From: Flavobacteriaceae bacterium UBA3611
GTDB taxonomy: Bacteria; Bacteroidota; Bacteroidia; Flavobacteriales; Flavobacteriaceae
DNA length: 64,000 bases
Assembly: GCA_002375495.1 (NCBI GenBank)
Contig: DFLU01000012.1
Coordinates: 62,001-126,000 of the forward strand
Direction of reading: 5' to 3'
The notes beneath the pieces are model-generated. The model did not search any database and was not told where the DNA came from. It worked only from the letters and a program-made list of their open reading frames with translations. The position numbers and the translations under genes were made by a program. Shown here one piece after another: positions 17,172-26,964 of the stretch (position 1 is the stretch's first letter; each line of letters opens with the position of its first letter).

Positions 17172-18872
17172 TCAATAAATAAAAGTATCTAACGTCACTT
17201 TTTCGGTATGCTGTGCCAAGTTGAGCACTTTTACCTCTTTCTTTTCATTGGGCAAACCATAATTTTGGTACAAGGTATATTTAAGAAAAGTAGGATTGGT
17301 TCCAGGCGTTGTGTTCAACGATTTTACATTCACCAACCAATTACCATATCCTGAATCTTCTATGATAAATTCTTTTAGTGCATACCCTGTTGAAAGTTCT
17401 TCTTCAACAAGTTCCTTACTCTCAAAATAGGTATGCCGCCAGGTGTAATATTTCTTGTCTGGACTCACAAATTGCACCTCAAATTCAGCCAGAGGGTTGG
17501 TATATTCTAACACAATTCGCACATCTTTCTTAAAATTGACCGACAAAAATTCGTTCGGTATGTTTTTATAATCAATCTTACTTTTATGGTTAGCAATCAG
17601 ATTTCGAAACTCATTAAAGATAATAGGGTGAATGGGTTCAAAATCTACATTTGGCACTGTGTTAAACACCATCTGTTTGTAGAGCGTAGCCGCTAAATTG
17701 TATTTTCCCGTCTGCGCATATAGCCGCGCGAGATCGCGATAGGTCTGGATATAATCTGGTCTCAGTTCTACCAACTGTTCTAAGGTATACGTGGCTTGCA
17801 CCAAATGGCCGCGCTCTTCCAAAATAAATGCAATGGTTTTGAGAATACGCGGATTCTCATTAGCTTGTTCATAAAGGTCTGACAACACTTGATACCCATA
17901 CGTATCGCCCCACCTTGCAAAATAACTGGACATGTCTATGTAATATGCCAAATTATACGTTTCGGGCTGTTTGCGCTGCTCATCATAAAGGTTGAGAGCG
18001 TCTTCTACGTTGGCGTAGGGTTTTAATTGGACAATATACCCCTGTGTAGCCATTTCAATTTTTTCTGAAATGGGCAGTATCCCTTCTTGGTAATTATTGC
18101 CTTTCACTAAAAGCGACGGTAGTACTTTACTTCCCCTGGGAGCAGAGCCGCTGTTCTTGGTTGTAATAATCATAACGCCACCAACGCCAATTGAACCATA
18201 CCGAATGGTAGCAGCCAAACTTCGTAGTAAGGTGATATTTTCTATTAAATTAGGATTGATAATTGCTAACGCATTTTGCTCTACCGGAACCCCATCAACA
18301 ATTACTTGCATTGGCACTCGACTAGAACGCATCGCCCCTCTCATACGAGAAGAATAAACTACCTGGCTGCCTAACTGGTCTCCTTCTACGTATAGAAATG
18401 GCATTTTTCTTGCCACCGTATACATATCTACATCGGCACCTGAAATAAAGCGCTCTTGCATTTCATCTGCTGAAAAACCTATTCCGTTGCGGTGCTGTTT
18501 CCCCATTCCGGTCTCTAGGTAATCCTTTTTCTCTTGTTTTTCTCGAATCGATACTGCCTCTAACAACTCGGCATTGTAATCTAATTGGATCGATAAAGGT
18601 GCGTTCTTTCCAGATACAGATATCTCTTTCGACTCCATCAAAAAAGCCGTAATCACCAAGTCATCATCTGGAGAAACGTTAAGGTTGAAAGCTCCGTTGG
18701 CATTCGTTTCCGTTTCAATAAAAGTTCCCTTTATGGTAACTAAGGCGTTTGCAATAGGTGCATTTTCGGGAGCTGAACTTACTATTCCTGTAATCGATTT
18801 GTTTCTTTCTTGAGCGTATAATCCCATTGTCAATAAAACAAACAGGAACGCATGTATAATTCTGTTTTTCAT
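17172..18872 (-). CDS. Secreted carboxypeptidase-like/plug/TPR/DUF2135-like protein (third of three paralogues)
   Basis: 566 residues. In order: signal peptide (1-21), one CarboxypepD_reg-like beta domain (about 24-100), a TonB-receptor-plug-like domain (about 130-240; VIVDGVPVEQ, NPNLIENITLLRS, IRYGSIGVGGVMIITTK), a TPR-like helical stretch (about 310-400), and a C-terminal domain (about 440-566) resembling DUF2135 (VRIVLEYTN, FEVQFVSP, NWLVNVK, LKYTLYQNYGLP). No beta-barrel follows the plug, so it cannot itself be a TonB-dependent transporter. Its ATG overlaps the stop of the previous paralogue (ATGA), making it the last gene of the operon. Function unknown; probably periplasmic or envelope-associated. 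Confidence 0.8.
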   Translation of the reverse strand: MKNRIIHAFLFVLLTMGLYAQERNKSITGIVSSAPENAPIANALVTIKGTFIETETNANGAFNLNVSPDDDLVITAFLMESKEISVSGKNAPLSIQLDYNAELLEAVSIREKQEKKDYLETGMGKQHRNGIGFSADEMQERFISGADVDMYTVARKMPFLYVEGDQLGSQVVYSSRMRGAMRSSRVPMQVIVDGVPVEQNALAIINPNLIENITLLRSLAATIRYGSIGVGGVMIITTKNSGSAPRGSKVLPSLLVKGNNYQEGILPISEKIEMATQGYIVQLKPYANVEDALNLYDEQRKQPETYNLAYYIDMSSYFARWGDTYGYQVLSDLYEQANENPRILKTIAFILEERGHLVQATYTLEQLVELRPDYIQTYRDLARLYAQTGKYNLAATLYKQMVFNTVPNVDFEPIHPIIFNEFRNLIANHKSKIDYKNIPNEFLSVNFKKDVRIVLEYTNPLAEFEVQFVSPDKKYYTWRHTYFESKELVEEELSTGYALKEFIIEDSGYGNWLVNVKSLNTTPGTNPTFLKYTLYQNYGLPNEKKEVKVLNLAQHTEKVTLDTFIY

Positions 18873-21800
18873 AGCATAAAAGTATCAAGCGTTATTTTTT
18901 GAGTATATTTTGAAAGGTCTATCACCTTCACTTCTTTTGTCTCAGAAGGCAGGCCGTAATTTCGATATATGGTATATTTTAGGTAGGTTGGATTATCAAT
19001 CTCCGTAGTGCCAAAATGCTTTACGTTAATTAGCCATCTACCAGGGATGGATTCATCTATGATAAATTCTTTAGATGAAACACCTTGTGCAATCTCTTGT
19101 TTCAACAAAGCGGCATTATGGAATGCCGTATGTGAAAAGGTAAAAAATTTGTTCTGCGGATTCACAAATTGAAGCTCAAAGTCTGTCCCACTATGGGTCC
19201 AATCAAAAACAATTCGTATGTTTTCATGATACCCAACCTTCAAAAATTGTTCTGGCAACTCTTCAAAGTTAATTTTCGATTTATGGTTGGCAATCAAATG
19301 TTTAAATCCGCTAAAAACCTGAGGTTGTAGCTCGGCAGCATCAACATTGGGTATCACATTATACAATAACTGGGTGTACAATGCTTCGGAAGTTTCAACA
19401 GCACCTGTTTCGGCACTTAAACGTGCGACATCAAGATACGACTGTGCCTCTGTAGGCTTCACATTTAATATATGTTCATACAATTGCAGGGCATCTTCAA
19501 GGTTTTGTATTACTTCATACTCAAATGCCAAGGCGCGCAAAGCCCTAATATTTGTTGGTGCTAAGGCAATAATGTTTGAACGGACACCTTCTGCGAAGGC
19601 AGTATCCCACTTTTCAAAATAGCGGGCGGTTTCCAAATAAAAAGGCACACGATCACCGTACTTTCTTCGTAGTCCTTCATAATTATTTTTCGCTTCTTCA
19701 AATGTAGTTGCTTGCCGCAGTGCAGTAACATATTCTGGAGGCACCTCAGCATTTTCTAACAGGGCGACTGTTGTTTCTGTATATTCATTGCCTACAGCTA
19801 ATGCCGAAGGCCTCTCTTTGGCCTCATTTTTGGTTAACTCCTTTCCTTTTTTATAGTTCTTTGTTTCAATTACGATGGCTCCAAAAGCAGCGGCAGACCC
19901 GTACCGAATTGCAGAAGAAGCCGTATTCAGTAATGTAATGCGTTCAATTTGTTGGGGATCTATCAAAGGAACGGTCACCTTGGGCTGGTTTTGGTCGTAT
20001 ACAATATCGTCGATCACGACAGCTGCATAGGTTTCCAATTGAAATGAAGCGCGTTTGAATTTTCTAAACCGGTATTTGAATGTCCCTATTATTTCTTGAG
20101 GAACCACCTCTACACCCCTGCCCATATTCACAAGCTGTGAAAGTTCAGAAACATTGGCTGTAATCTGGTCGCTAGTAATCGTTTGAAATAACGAAAACCC
20201 AACGGCTGCTTTGGTCGTTTTTCCAAAAGGTGTTTCCACCACAGAATCTCCAATAATCTCCCCAACAGTTTTGGTTTCCAAATACACCTCATTTAACAAC
20301 TCACGGTTGGTCTTCAGCGGAATATGCAATTTTTTTAAGGCTCTTACCGTAGTATCTTTGCGATACATTCCAAAGGCCATTACTGAGAGTTCATCTCCTG
20401 GTGCTGCATCTATCGCATAGCTCCCATTAGGCCCCGTTTCTACTTCCGTAAAGGTATTTTTTATACGCACCAACGCACCCTGTAAGGGTGTTCCGTTTTC
20501 ATTATGAACTACTCCATAAACATAACCACTTTTATCGATACCCGCTGTTGCATAATTACGTGTATCGTCTTTCTCTATTTGAAGAAATTCTAACGCGTCA
20601 TTCACGTTCATTTCTGCCAAATTAAGGTAATGTCCGCCGCTTATATAAGAAAGTTCTTGTAGCCATTCGTGTTGGGCTTCTGCTTGGCTATTTACGCAAA
20701 ATATAGGAATGTTCAACGCTGTTTGAAGTTGGGTAAACATTGTTTCGCCTGAAGAAAAAACTAACGCAGCATTTGCGTTTATTGGGTTTTTTTGAAGTAC
20801 TTCTGAAAAGTCTGATGCGCCATTGTAAAAGGTGTTCTCAAGATAATCCTCCAAATCTTTGCTTCGTCCATTTTTGACATCAAATTGCGCCTCCACCCAA
20901 CGCCCCTTGCTGAAAATGACGGTACGCACCAAGACATCATCCAAATAGTTGAAGTATTTTCCAAGCAATTTTAATTCTTCCGAAATGTTCCGTTTGGCCA
21001 TTGGTAACGAGGCATCCCAATAGATGTCTAGCTTTTTTGGACGACGTCGCTCGCTGCGACTCATATGTTTCGGATTTACGGGATATGAACTTAACAGATG
21101 AAAGGCTACAGCTGTACTGCCATATTCACGCCATTGATCTTGACTCACTTCTCGGGTAAAAGAAATGCCTTTGTACGGACTCGTAGAAATCTCAAAGTGA
21201 ATGGCGTCTCCATACACTTCAACCAATTCAAGACTAATCACAACATCTTCGTCAACGCGAATATTGTATTCCTTTAGCGGAATTGTTTCTTCTCCACCCT
21301 TTCTTTTTATTACGTGAAAGAAATTTCTATTGACTACCTTTTTTCCCGGTTTTCCGCGGTGATAGTCGTAGATGTTTACTCTCACTAAAAGGCTATCACT
21401 TACATTTTCTCGAATGTGGAATTTTAAGTCCTGTAGCAACGTTTGAGGATGGTCGATGTCGATTTTAGCAGCAATCTCACCCCCTAACCCTTCTTTATTG
21501 TACCAATACGCAGGCCGGTCTTTACCATATACCGAACTTCCCAATTTTTCAAAACTTCGCTTTTCCGCAGTTAATAAAACGGTTTCAAGATCGTAAGCAG
21601 TAGGTGTTAATTCAATAAGAATAGCATAAGAGGTCAGTGAACCTAAACCCTCAATTGCTAGCTGTTTGGTCTCATATCCCAATGAAGAAAGTTGCAAGAA
21701 ATCGGCTCCACGAATTTCCTTAGGCTCCCAAGACAAACTAAAGTTTCCATTAGCATTGCTCACCGTACCAATACCTTTTTCTAAAAAACCAATATTTACA

Positions 21801-21919
21801 AACTCTACAGGCTGTTTTGTTTCGGCATCGATTATGGTTGCAGCAATGGTCATAATTTCTTGAGCCTGGACAACAACTGGGCTGAGCAGTAGAAGGAAAT
21901 ATGTACATAGCATCTTCAT
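18869..21919 (-). CDS. Secreted carboxypeptidase-like/vWA-like/plug/TPR/DUF2135-like protein (second paralogue)
   Basis: 1016 residues from the ATG at 21919; an in-frame TTG at 21940 would overlap the upstream gene. In order: signal peptide, CarboxypepD_reg-like domain (about 24-105), a beta-rich segment, a vWA-like domain (about 295-445) whose metal site is degenerate (YWDASLPMAK instead of DxSxS; ALVFSSGE), a second CarboxypepD_reg-like domain (about 455-540), a plug-like domain (about 575-690; VVIDDIVYD, ERITLLNTAS, AIRYGSAAAFGAIVIETK), TPR-like helices, and the shared DUF2135-like C-terminus ending LDTFML. It lacks a beta-barrel. Middle gene of a tightly packed operon. Domain calls are by eye; function unknown. 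Confidence 0.78.
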   Translation of the reverse strand: MKMLCTYFLLLLSPVVVQAQEIMTIAATIIDAETKQPVEFVNIGFLEKGIGTVSNANGNFSLSWEPKEIRGADFLQLSSLGYETKQLAIEGLGSLTSYAILIELTPTAYDLETVLLTAEKRSFEKLGSSVYGKDRPAYWYNKEGLGGEIAAKIDIDHPQTLLQDLKFHIRENVSDSLLVRVNIYDYHRGKPGKKVVNRNFFHVIKRKGGEETIPLKEYNIRVDEDVVISLELVEVYGDAIHFEISTSPYKGISFTREVSQDQWREYGSTAVAFHLLSSYPVNPKHMSRSERRRPKKLDIYWDASLPMAKRNISEELKLLGKYFNYLDDVLVRTVIFSKGRWVEAQFDVKNGRSKDLEDYLENTFYNGASDFSEVLQKNPINANAALVFSSGETMFTQLQTALNIPIFCVNSQAEAQHEWLQELSYISGGHYLNLAEMNVNDALEFLQIEKDDTRNYATAGIDKSGYVYGVVHNENGTPLQGALVRIKNTFTEVETGPNGSYAIDAAPGDELSVMAFGMYRKDTTVRALKKLHIPLKTNRELLNEVYLETKTVGEIIGDSVVETPFGKTTKAAVGFSLFQTITSDQITANVSELSQLVNMGRGVEVVPQEIIGTFKYRFRKFKRASFQLETYAAVVIDDIVYDQNQPKVTVPLIDPQQIERITLLNTASSAIRYGSAAAFGAIVIETKNYKKGKELTKNEAKERPSALAVGNEYTETTVALLENAEVPPEYVTALRQATTFEEAKNNYEGLRRKYGDRVPFYLETARYFEKWDTAFAEGVRSNIIALAPTNIRALRALAFEYEVIQNLEDALQLYEHILNVKPTEAQSYLDVARLSAETGAVETSEALYTQLLYNVIPNVDAAELQPQVFSGFKHLIANHKSKINFEELPEQFLKVGYHENIRIVFDWTHSGTDFELQFVNPQNKFFTFSHTAFHNAALLKQEIAQGVSSKEFIIDESIPGRWLINVKHFGTTEIDNPTYLKYTIYRNYGLPSETKEVKVIDLSKYTQKITLDTFML

Positions 21920-21929
21920 AGTACGATTT

Positions 21930-24900
21930 TTAATAGACAAATGAGTCTAAGGTCACCTTTTGTATTTGGCTTTCTAGTTTTACCAACTTGATCGTGCGGG
22001 TCTCTTTAGAAGTGCCAAAATCTTTGTAAACCGTGTATTTTAAGTAGGGCGGGATGTTTGTAGCATTCTCATCACCTGTATATCGAACATTGATGAGCCA
22101 TTTTCCAGGTGCGGCATCGTCTATCAGAAACTCTTCCGTACTCTTTTGTGCATCTTTGCTTTCTTCAGTTTGGGCATCAGAATTCCAATTGTAGAATCTT
22201 TTCTTTGGGTTTACAAACTGAAACTCGAAGGGTGCATTGGTATCACTCCAAGACGCCGTCATTCGTACATCAATATTAAAGTTGGTTGCCAACCAATCGT
22301 TGGGCAATCTTTGAAAGTTGATTTTGTGTTTGTACAAATTAATAAGGCGTTGCAATTCATTGCTCAACACTGAACCTAAATTAGAGAAATCTATCCCCGG
22401 AATTCGATCGCCTAGCATATTAATGTACAGCTCTAATGCTTTGTTATATTCACCTGTCTCCTGATAAATGAGTGCCAAATCACGATACGATTGCGGATTC
22501 CCGGGATCCATGGTCACGACGCGCTCGTACACTTTTTGAGCTTGTAAAAACTCGCCAGCGTGCTCATTTAGATATGCCAATATTCGTAAGGCTTTTAGAT
22601 TGTCTTTTGCCAATACCGCAAAGTCGTTTCTAACTTCTCTTGCAGCCCCTGCATCTATCTGCTGAAAGTAGAGCGCCATATCAACATAAAAATCAACTTT
22701 GTCTACGTACAAATTCCTAATATCGCGGTATTTTTCTAACTTAATCTTTGTACTTAATTTAGAGGCTACATCATCTACATAATCTTGTTGTATCGCATCA
22801 AAACTGAGTGTGGGAAGTGTTTCTGTGTACACATTATTCTGTAAGGTAAGGTCTTGTTTTTCCCGATTTTCTTTGAATGACTTATTCAATGTTTCTACCA
22901 ATAATACCCCTCCAAATGCTTGACTACCATATCGGTTAGTCGCCGCTACGCCTTTAAGGGATGTAATATTTGTGATGGTTTGTGGGTTTATTTGCTGTAG
23001 TGTATTTTGAGAGACCGGGCTTCCGTCTATAACAATCATGATGGGCGACTTATTCAAACCGCCATAACTTCGATCATAGAACAGCTGTTTTGTGTTAGGA
23101 TCTACTATAATGCCTGGAATCTTACTCGCCACTTGGTCGAAACTAATATCAGTAGACGAAATATACTTAGACAATGCATCTTCTACTTTATAGCCAACTG
23201 CGTTCTTGTTTTGATCACCATACGCAGTATTGACAGTCTCTGTTTGCTGTTCCTTTTTCGCATTAACAGAAACTTCTTCTAATATTTCAGTCTTGTTGAT
23301 AAGCGCAATTTTATATTCGGTAGCGTCATTTATCACAACCGTCTTCGGAAACATCCCCGCATGCTTGATTTCCAAGATATCACCTGCTGTGGCTTGCAAT
23401 TCGAAGGCGCCATCCCTATCGGTTATTACTTCGTTAAGACTTCCTTTCTTTAAAATACTTGCTCCCGCCAACGGAATTGTACCCACTGTGACTACTCCAG
23501 AAATTCTTTCAGATTCGAAATAAGTATTTTTCTCGTTTTCAATATCAGCCACCTTTTCTTTATAAGTATTGTTTTTTAAGGCAATATCATTTTCAGCGAG
23601 ATACTTTTTACGAATATCAGGGTGATTGCGAGTGGTGATAAAAATCTTTGAACCTTGTTCAAATAAGGGAGAAATATAGACACTTACCCGTTCTACCATC
23701 ACCGGATTTACATTTCTAGCATCCAATGCAGCTCCATCAACAATAGTTGCTAATGGAATATATAGTGATCCGTTCTGTGGGCCTCTCTTATAAAAAAATG
23801 ATTTTTTTCCAGTGGTTGCGTCTTCTTCAACAATAATTTTGGAATTGCTCATTGCTACGGTTTCATAAATATCGAAACCCGCCATGTTCAAATCTTCTTT
23901 CAACAACACACTACGCACATCATATTTTCTGCCATTTACAATCTCCATCCTTCTGTTCGAGTCGTAAGTGTCGTAGGTTGTATCGGGCTTGTCGATGGTC
24001 TTAGAAAGTTCAACTTCGTCTAGAATTTCAGCTTTTGTAATCATTTCGACTATGTAGTCAGTTTCCTCAGTAATCACAATACTTTTAGGATACATCCCAA
24101 AGTGCTTCACCTCTAAAATATCACCCACTGCGGCTTTCATCGAAAATGTCCCATTCGCGTCGGTAGTCACCTCTTCTAACGTGCCTTTTCGTAAAACGCT
24201 TGCCCCTTGTAACACGGTGCCGTTCCCTTTAACCGTACCAGTTATCGATTTTTTATGGAAGTATGGCGTGGTTGAAGCTATTGATTCTAGTTCGGGAATC
24301 TCTTCTCTATAATAATTGTCTTTTAACTGTCTATATCCTCTTTTTCGCAACCGTTGGTCTATTCTATCTGGATGCATTCTGGTGGTAATGATGATCCTAC
24401 TAGGACAAGGAATTATAGAGCCTCTAGCATCAAAAACAGATATATTTTCTACTACCGCTACAGGTATCGCATCTGCAGATATTTCGTGTCCATCAATAAA
24501 AACCCTGGCACAACCGCCTCCAACTGTAAAAAATGTTTGCCCACGATTATAATCATAATAAGACCTAACCCCATATATTCCATTAATGGCTTCTCCTACA
24601 GAAAATGCATTGTTATTAAATTGGGATTTGTGAATCGATCGCACTGGTACATCACGACCTTGTACAATGTCTCTTTGGTTAATTGAGTCGAAGGCGTATT
24701 CAGATCGATTGCGTTTTGTGTTCAGGTCTACAACTTCCAATTGTTCTGCTTTCGGAACTGCTTTTACCTTATAGGTAGTTTCAGAAGAAACTTTTAATGT
24801 GTGCGGAAAGTTCCCTAGAGAATAAAACGTTAGGATATCTCCTTCAGAAGCTGGCACTTCAAAATATCCTTCAGCATCTGTAAAAAACTCTTTTAAATCT

Positions 24901-25781
24901 CCTTTTTTAGAAATAATGGCATAGGGAACTGGTGTGTCACCTAAGGTAAACCGTCCATTAATAGAAGAATCCTTTGTTGCCTGTTCACCCTTGGTCACTT
25001 CTTTGTCTAGCGGAGTGTACGTACCCGAGGTGTACCGTGCTAGGCTTTTAAAATAGTCTGATGAACGTGAGTTTTTATTACTGTTAACAATGTGTACCGG
25101 AAGAAACTGATCGGGTTGAAATATTCCGAAAACAGGTTGCTCATCAGCAAATAACAACACCTCATCTACTGCTTCCAGGCGTACTAAATCATAGTTTGAA
25201 ATTCCCTTATACTCGATAGTACCTAACAATTTTTCAAAGGAAGCAATGGTTTCTTCAGATATAAATTCTTCTTGCTTGGCGATAATTTCTTCGCCAAAAA
25301 CAACCAACGTAACTTTAGTTGCAGTAGTATTCTGAAGGTATTGTCGTAAATAGGCTATTTCGGCATCTGTATTGCGAAACTGTCCTTTTGCAGCTGCATC
25401 CCAAAACACAGAGATCTTTCCCGTTTTCGATAGCTTTATAACATTTTGTGCTACAGTGGGCTCTAAATAGAAAGTGCCTCCTGTATTTTGAAGTTTCCGA
25501 AGCAAATCAATAGTGCCTTCCAAACCAATATAGCCCGGTGCAGAGATTTGAAAAACACTGTTTTCATCTAAAACTTCGTGGTATTTTCTATAAACAAAAC
25601 GCCCTTTCTCATTTGTTGTTACCCCGATTCCTTGCTCAGAAATACCAAATTTGGCATTGACAATTGGCTGCCGGGTCTCTTTATCTAGAATAGCGCCCCT
25701 TAACAAAGTTTGGGCAACCATCGAGCTGCCAGACCACACAATTATGGAGAGTATGAACAAAATACGAACGGACTGTTTCAT
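21930..25781 (-). CDS. Secreted multi-unit plug/vWA-like/TPR/DUF2135-like protein (first paralogue)
   Basis: 1283 residues, first gene of the operon. A signal peptide (1-23) and CarboxypepD_reg-like domain are followed by a degenerate vWA-like domain (about 118-262; VFWDAAAKG). Three consecutive units follow (about 272-510, 510-755, 755-1005), each a CarboxypepD_reg-like domain joined to a plug-like domain. Unit 1 has ARVFIDGHEI, unit 2 has LATIVDGAAL and unit 3 has IMIVIDGSPVSQ and NRYGSQAFGGVLLVET. TPR-like helices and the shared DUF2135-like C-terminus ending LDSFVY complete it. The beta domains of units 2 and 3 are very alike (LEVKHFGMYPK and LEIKHAGMFPK), pointing to internal duplication. 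No barrel. Function unknown. Confidence 0.78.
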   Translation of the reverse strand: MKQSVRILFILSIIVWSGSSMVAQTLLRGAILDKETRQPIVNAKFGISEQGIGVTTNEKGRFVYRKYHEVLDENSVFQISAPGYIGLEGTIDLLRKLQNTGGTFYLEPTVAQNVIKLSKTGKISVFWDAAAKGQFRNTDAEIAYLRQYLQNTTATKVTLVVFGEEIIAKQEEFISEETIASFEKLLGTIEYKGISNYDLVRLEAVDEVLLFADEQPVFGIFQPDQFLPVHIVNSNKNSRSSDYFKSLARYTSGTYTPLDKEVTKGEQATKDSSINGRFTLGDTPVPYAIISKKGDLKEFFTDAEGYFEVPASEGDILTFYSLGNFPHTLKVSSETTYKVKAVPKAEQLEVVDLNTKRNRSEYAFDSINQRDIVQGRDVPVRSIHKSQFNNNAFSVGEAINGIYGVRSYYDYNRGQTFFTVGGGCARVFIDGHEISADAIPVAVVENISVFDARGSIIPCPSRIIITTRMHPDRIDQRLRKRGYRQLKDNYYREEIPELESIASTTPYFHKKSITGTVKGNGTVLQGASVLRKGTLEEVTTDANGTFSMKAAVGDILEVKHFGMYPKSIVITEETDYIVEMITKAEILDEVELSKTIDKPDTTYDTYDSNRRMEIVNGRKYDVRSVLLKEDLNMAGFDIYETVAMSNSKIIVEEDATTGKKSFFYKRGPQNGSLYIPLATIVDGAALDARNVNPVMVERVSVYISPLFEQGSKIFITTRNHPDIRKKYLAENDIALKNNTYKEKVADIENEKNTYFESERISGVVTVGTIPLAGASILKKGSLNEVITDRDGAFELQATAGDILEIKHAGMFPKTVVINDATEYKIALINKTEILEEVSVNAKKEQQTETVNTAYGDQNKNAVGYKVEDALSKYISSTDISFDQVASKIPGIIVDPNTKQLFYDRSYGGLNKSPIMIVIDGSPVSQNTLQQINPQTITNITSLKGVAATNRYGSQAFGGVLLVETLNKSFKENREKQDLTLQNNVYTETLPTLSFDAIQQDYVDDVASKLSTKIKLEKYRDIRNLYVDKVDFYVDMALYFQQIDAGAAREVRNDFAVLAKDNLKALRILAYLNEHAGEFLQAQKVYERVVTMDPGNPQSYRDLALIYQETGEYNKALELYINMLGDRIPGIDFSNLGSVLSNELQRLINLYKHKINFQRLPNDWLATNFNIDVRMTASWSDTNAPFEFQFVNPKKRFYNWNSDAQTEESKDAQKSTEEFLIDDAAPGKWLINVRYTGDENATNIPPYLKYTVYKDFGTSKETRTIKLVKLESQIQKVTLDSFVY

Positions 25782-25940
25782 AAGTAATGTGCTTTTTTAG
25801 CTCCATTAAAATACGCCAAAACGTTTTAGGACACAACAAATGCGACCCATGATTTATATATTTAGACCTATTGCAAGTGGCTTAAGCAACTACAACATAG
25901 CCATTTGCACATTTAATGAATCGAAAAACACACATATAAA

Positions 25941-25966
25941 AAGAGCGGTAGTTGCCTACCGCTCTT
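25941..25966 (-). terminator. Intrinsic terminator of the TraB/GumN gene
   Basis: AAGAGCGGTAG and CTACCGCTCTT form a perfect 11-base stem with a four-base loop, followed on the - strand by a T-run. It lies 28 bases after the TraB/GumN stop. Confidence 0.9.
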
Positions 25967-25993
25967 AGAAGTTTGTCACAATTAGAGTCGCTG

Positions 25994-26860
25994 TTAATTC
26001 AACACAGGGGTTACTGTATAACCAGCATTTCTCAATAAGTTGATAACGCCTAAAGTACCGCCCAGATGTCCAGCACCAACTCCGTAAAAGGTAGTCTTCT
26101 GTTTGGAGTATTCCCCGATTTTAGGAATCCAATTTTTGTTTCTATGGTGCAACATTCGGTCTAACTGATCGATATCATTATGAAAAAAGTCGTCCATATA
26201 ATTGTACAGACCGTCTATATTTTCATTTTTATAAAAGGTAATCATTTGCTCGAACATACTTTTCATTTCATCGGTCTCGTTTAAGAGTTTTACAATTTCG
26301 TCTAACTGTTCTTCATAGGGCTGTTCGTCAAAAATTGCCATTTGCTCTGCCACGGTTTCCAGTCCTATTATTTCTTTTTGTTGCTCCTTGCTAAGACCAA
26401 TGAGCGAAGCTTCGTAACTGGCTACATCGCTCCCCAAATATGCCATCATGACCATGCTACTTACCATGAGTGGTTTCATTGTTTTTAACTGTTCAAGGCC
26501 AACTCCCATTTTACTGGTTAAATAATTGTCTATGAGGGTAAATTCATCTGCATCCATAAAATCGTTGAGCGTTGCTCCGTTTTTAATCATAACTTCTTTC
26601 ATCATTTCAGCTTGAAATCCAGGATCATCCATGTCTAATTCCAACGCAAGTACCTCTGATGATTCTAGTGCTTTTTTTACTTTTTCAGTAAGTAAAAAAT
26701 CATCTTTAGGTAGCATATGGAAGGTGCCAAAAACGTAGGAAGTTTTAATTCCGTTGCCTTCTACCTTCCATAAAAGGCTATTTTCATTTGTTTGTGCTAC
26801 GGTTGTTGCAACCATTCCAAGTAGTAAGGAGAGTGCAAAAAGTTGTTTTAGTTTTTTCAT
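25994..26860 (-). CDS. TraB/GumN family protein
   Basis: 288-residue secreted protein with signal peptide (1-22, ending VATTVAQ). The domain opens with LLWKVEGNGIKTSYVFGTFHMLP, where GTFH is the first conserved TraB/GumN motif, and ends with FYGVGAGHLGGTLGVINLLRNAGYTV, where GAGHL is the second. TraB/GumN proteins are related to the Tiki metalloprotease fold, with the GxxH motifs as proposed metal ligands; bacterial roles are unproven. It follows the microprotein and a small membrane protein gene on the same strand, with a 104-base gap, and ends in its own terminator. Confidence 0.9.
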   Translation of the reverse strand: MKKLKQLFALSLLLGMVATTVAQTNENSLLWKVEGNGIKTSYVFGTFHMLPKDDFLLTEKVKKALESSEVLALELDMDDPGFQAEMMKEVMIKNGATLNDFMDADEFTLIDNYLTSKMGVGLEQLKTMKPLMVSSMVMMAYLGSDVASYEASLIGLSKEQQKEIIGLETVAEQMAIFDEQPYEEQLDEIVKLLNETDEMKSMFEQMITFYKNENIDGLYNYMDDFFHNDIDQLDRMLHHRNKNWIPKIGEYSKQKTTFYGVGAGHLGGTLGVINLLRNAGYTVTPVLN

Positions 26861-26964
26861 AATTTTAGTTTTAATGGGTTGATATAATTTTTCTTTTTCA
26901 TTTTAAAGCCATGACAATACTATGCTCACGACAAATTCTACTACTGAAGCCATACGATTTAGTT

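Noticed and set aside
21920..21940. TTG start at 21940 for the second plug paralogue.
   Set aside because: It would overlap the upstream gene and precede the signal peptide; the ATG at 21919 gives a standard signal.
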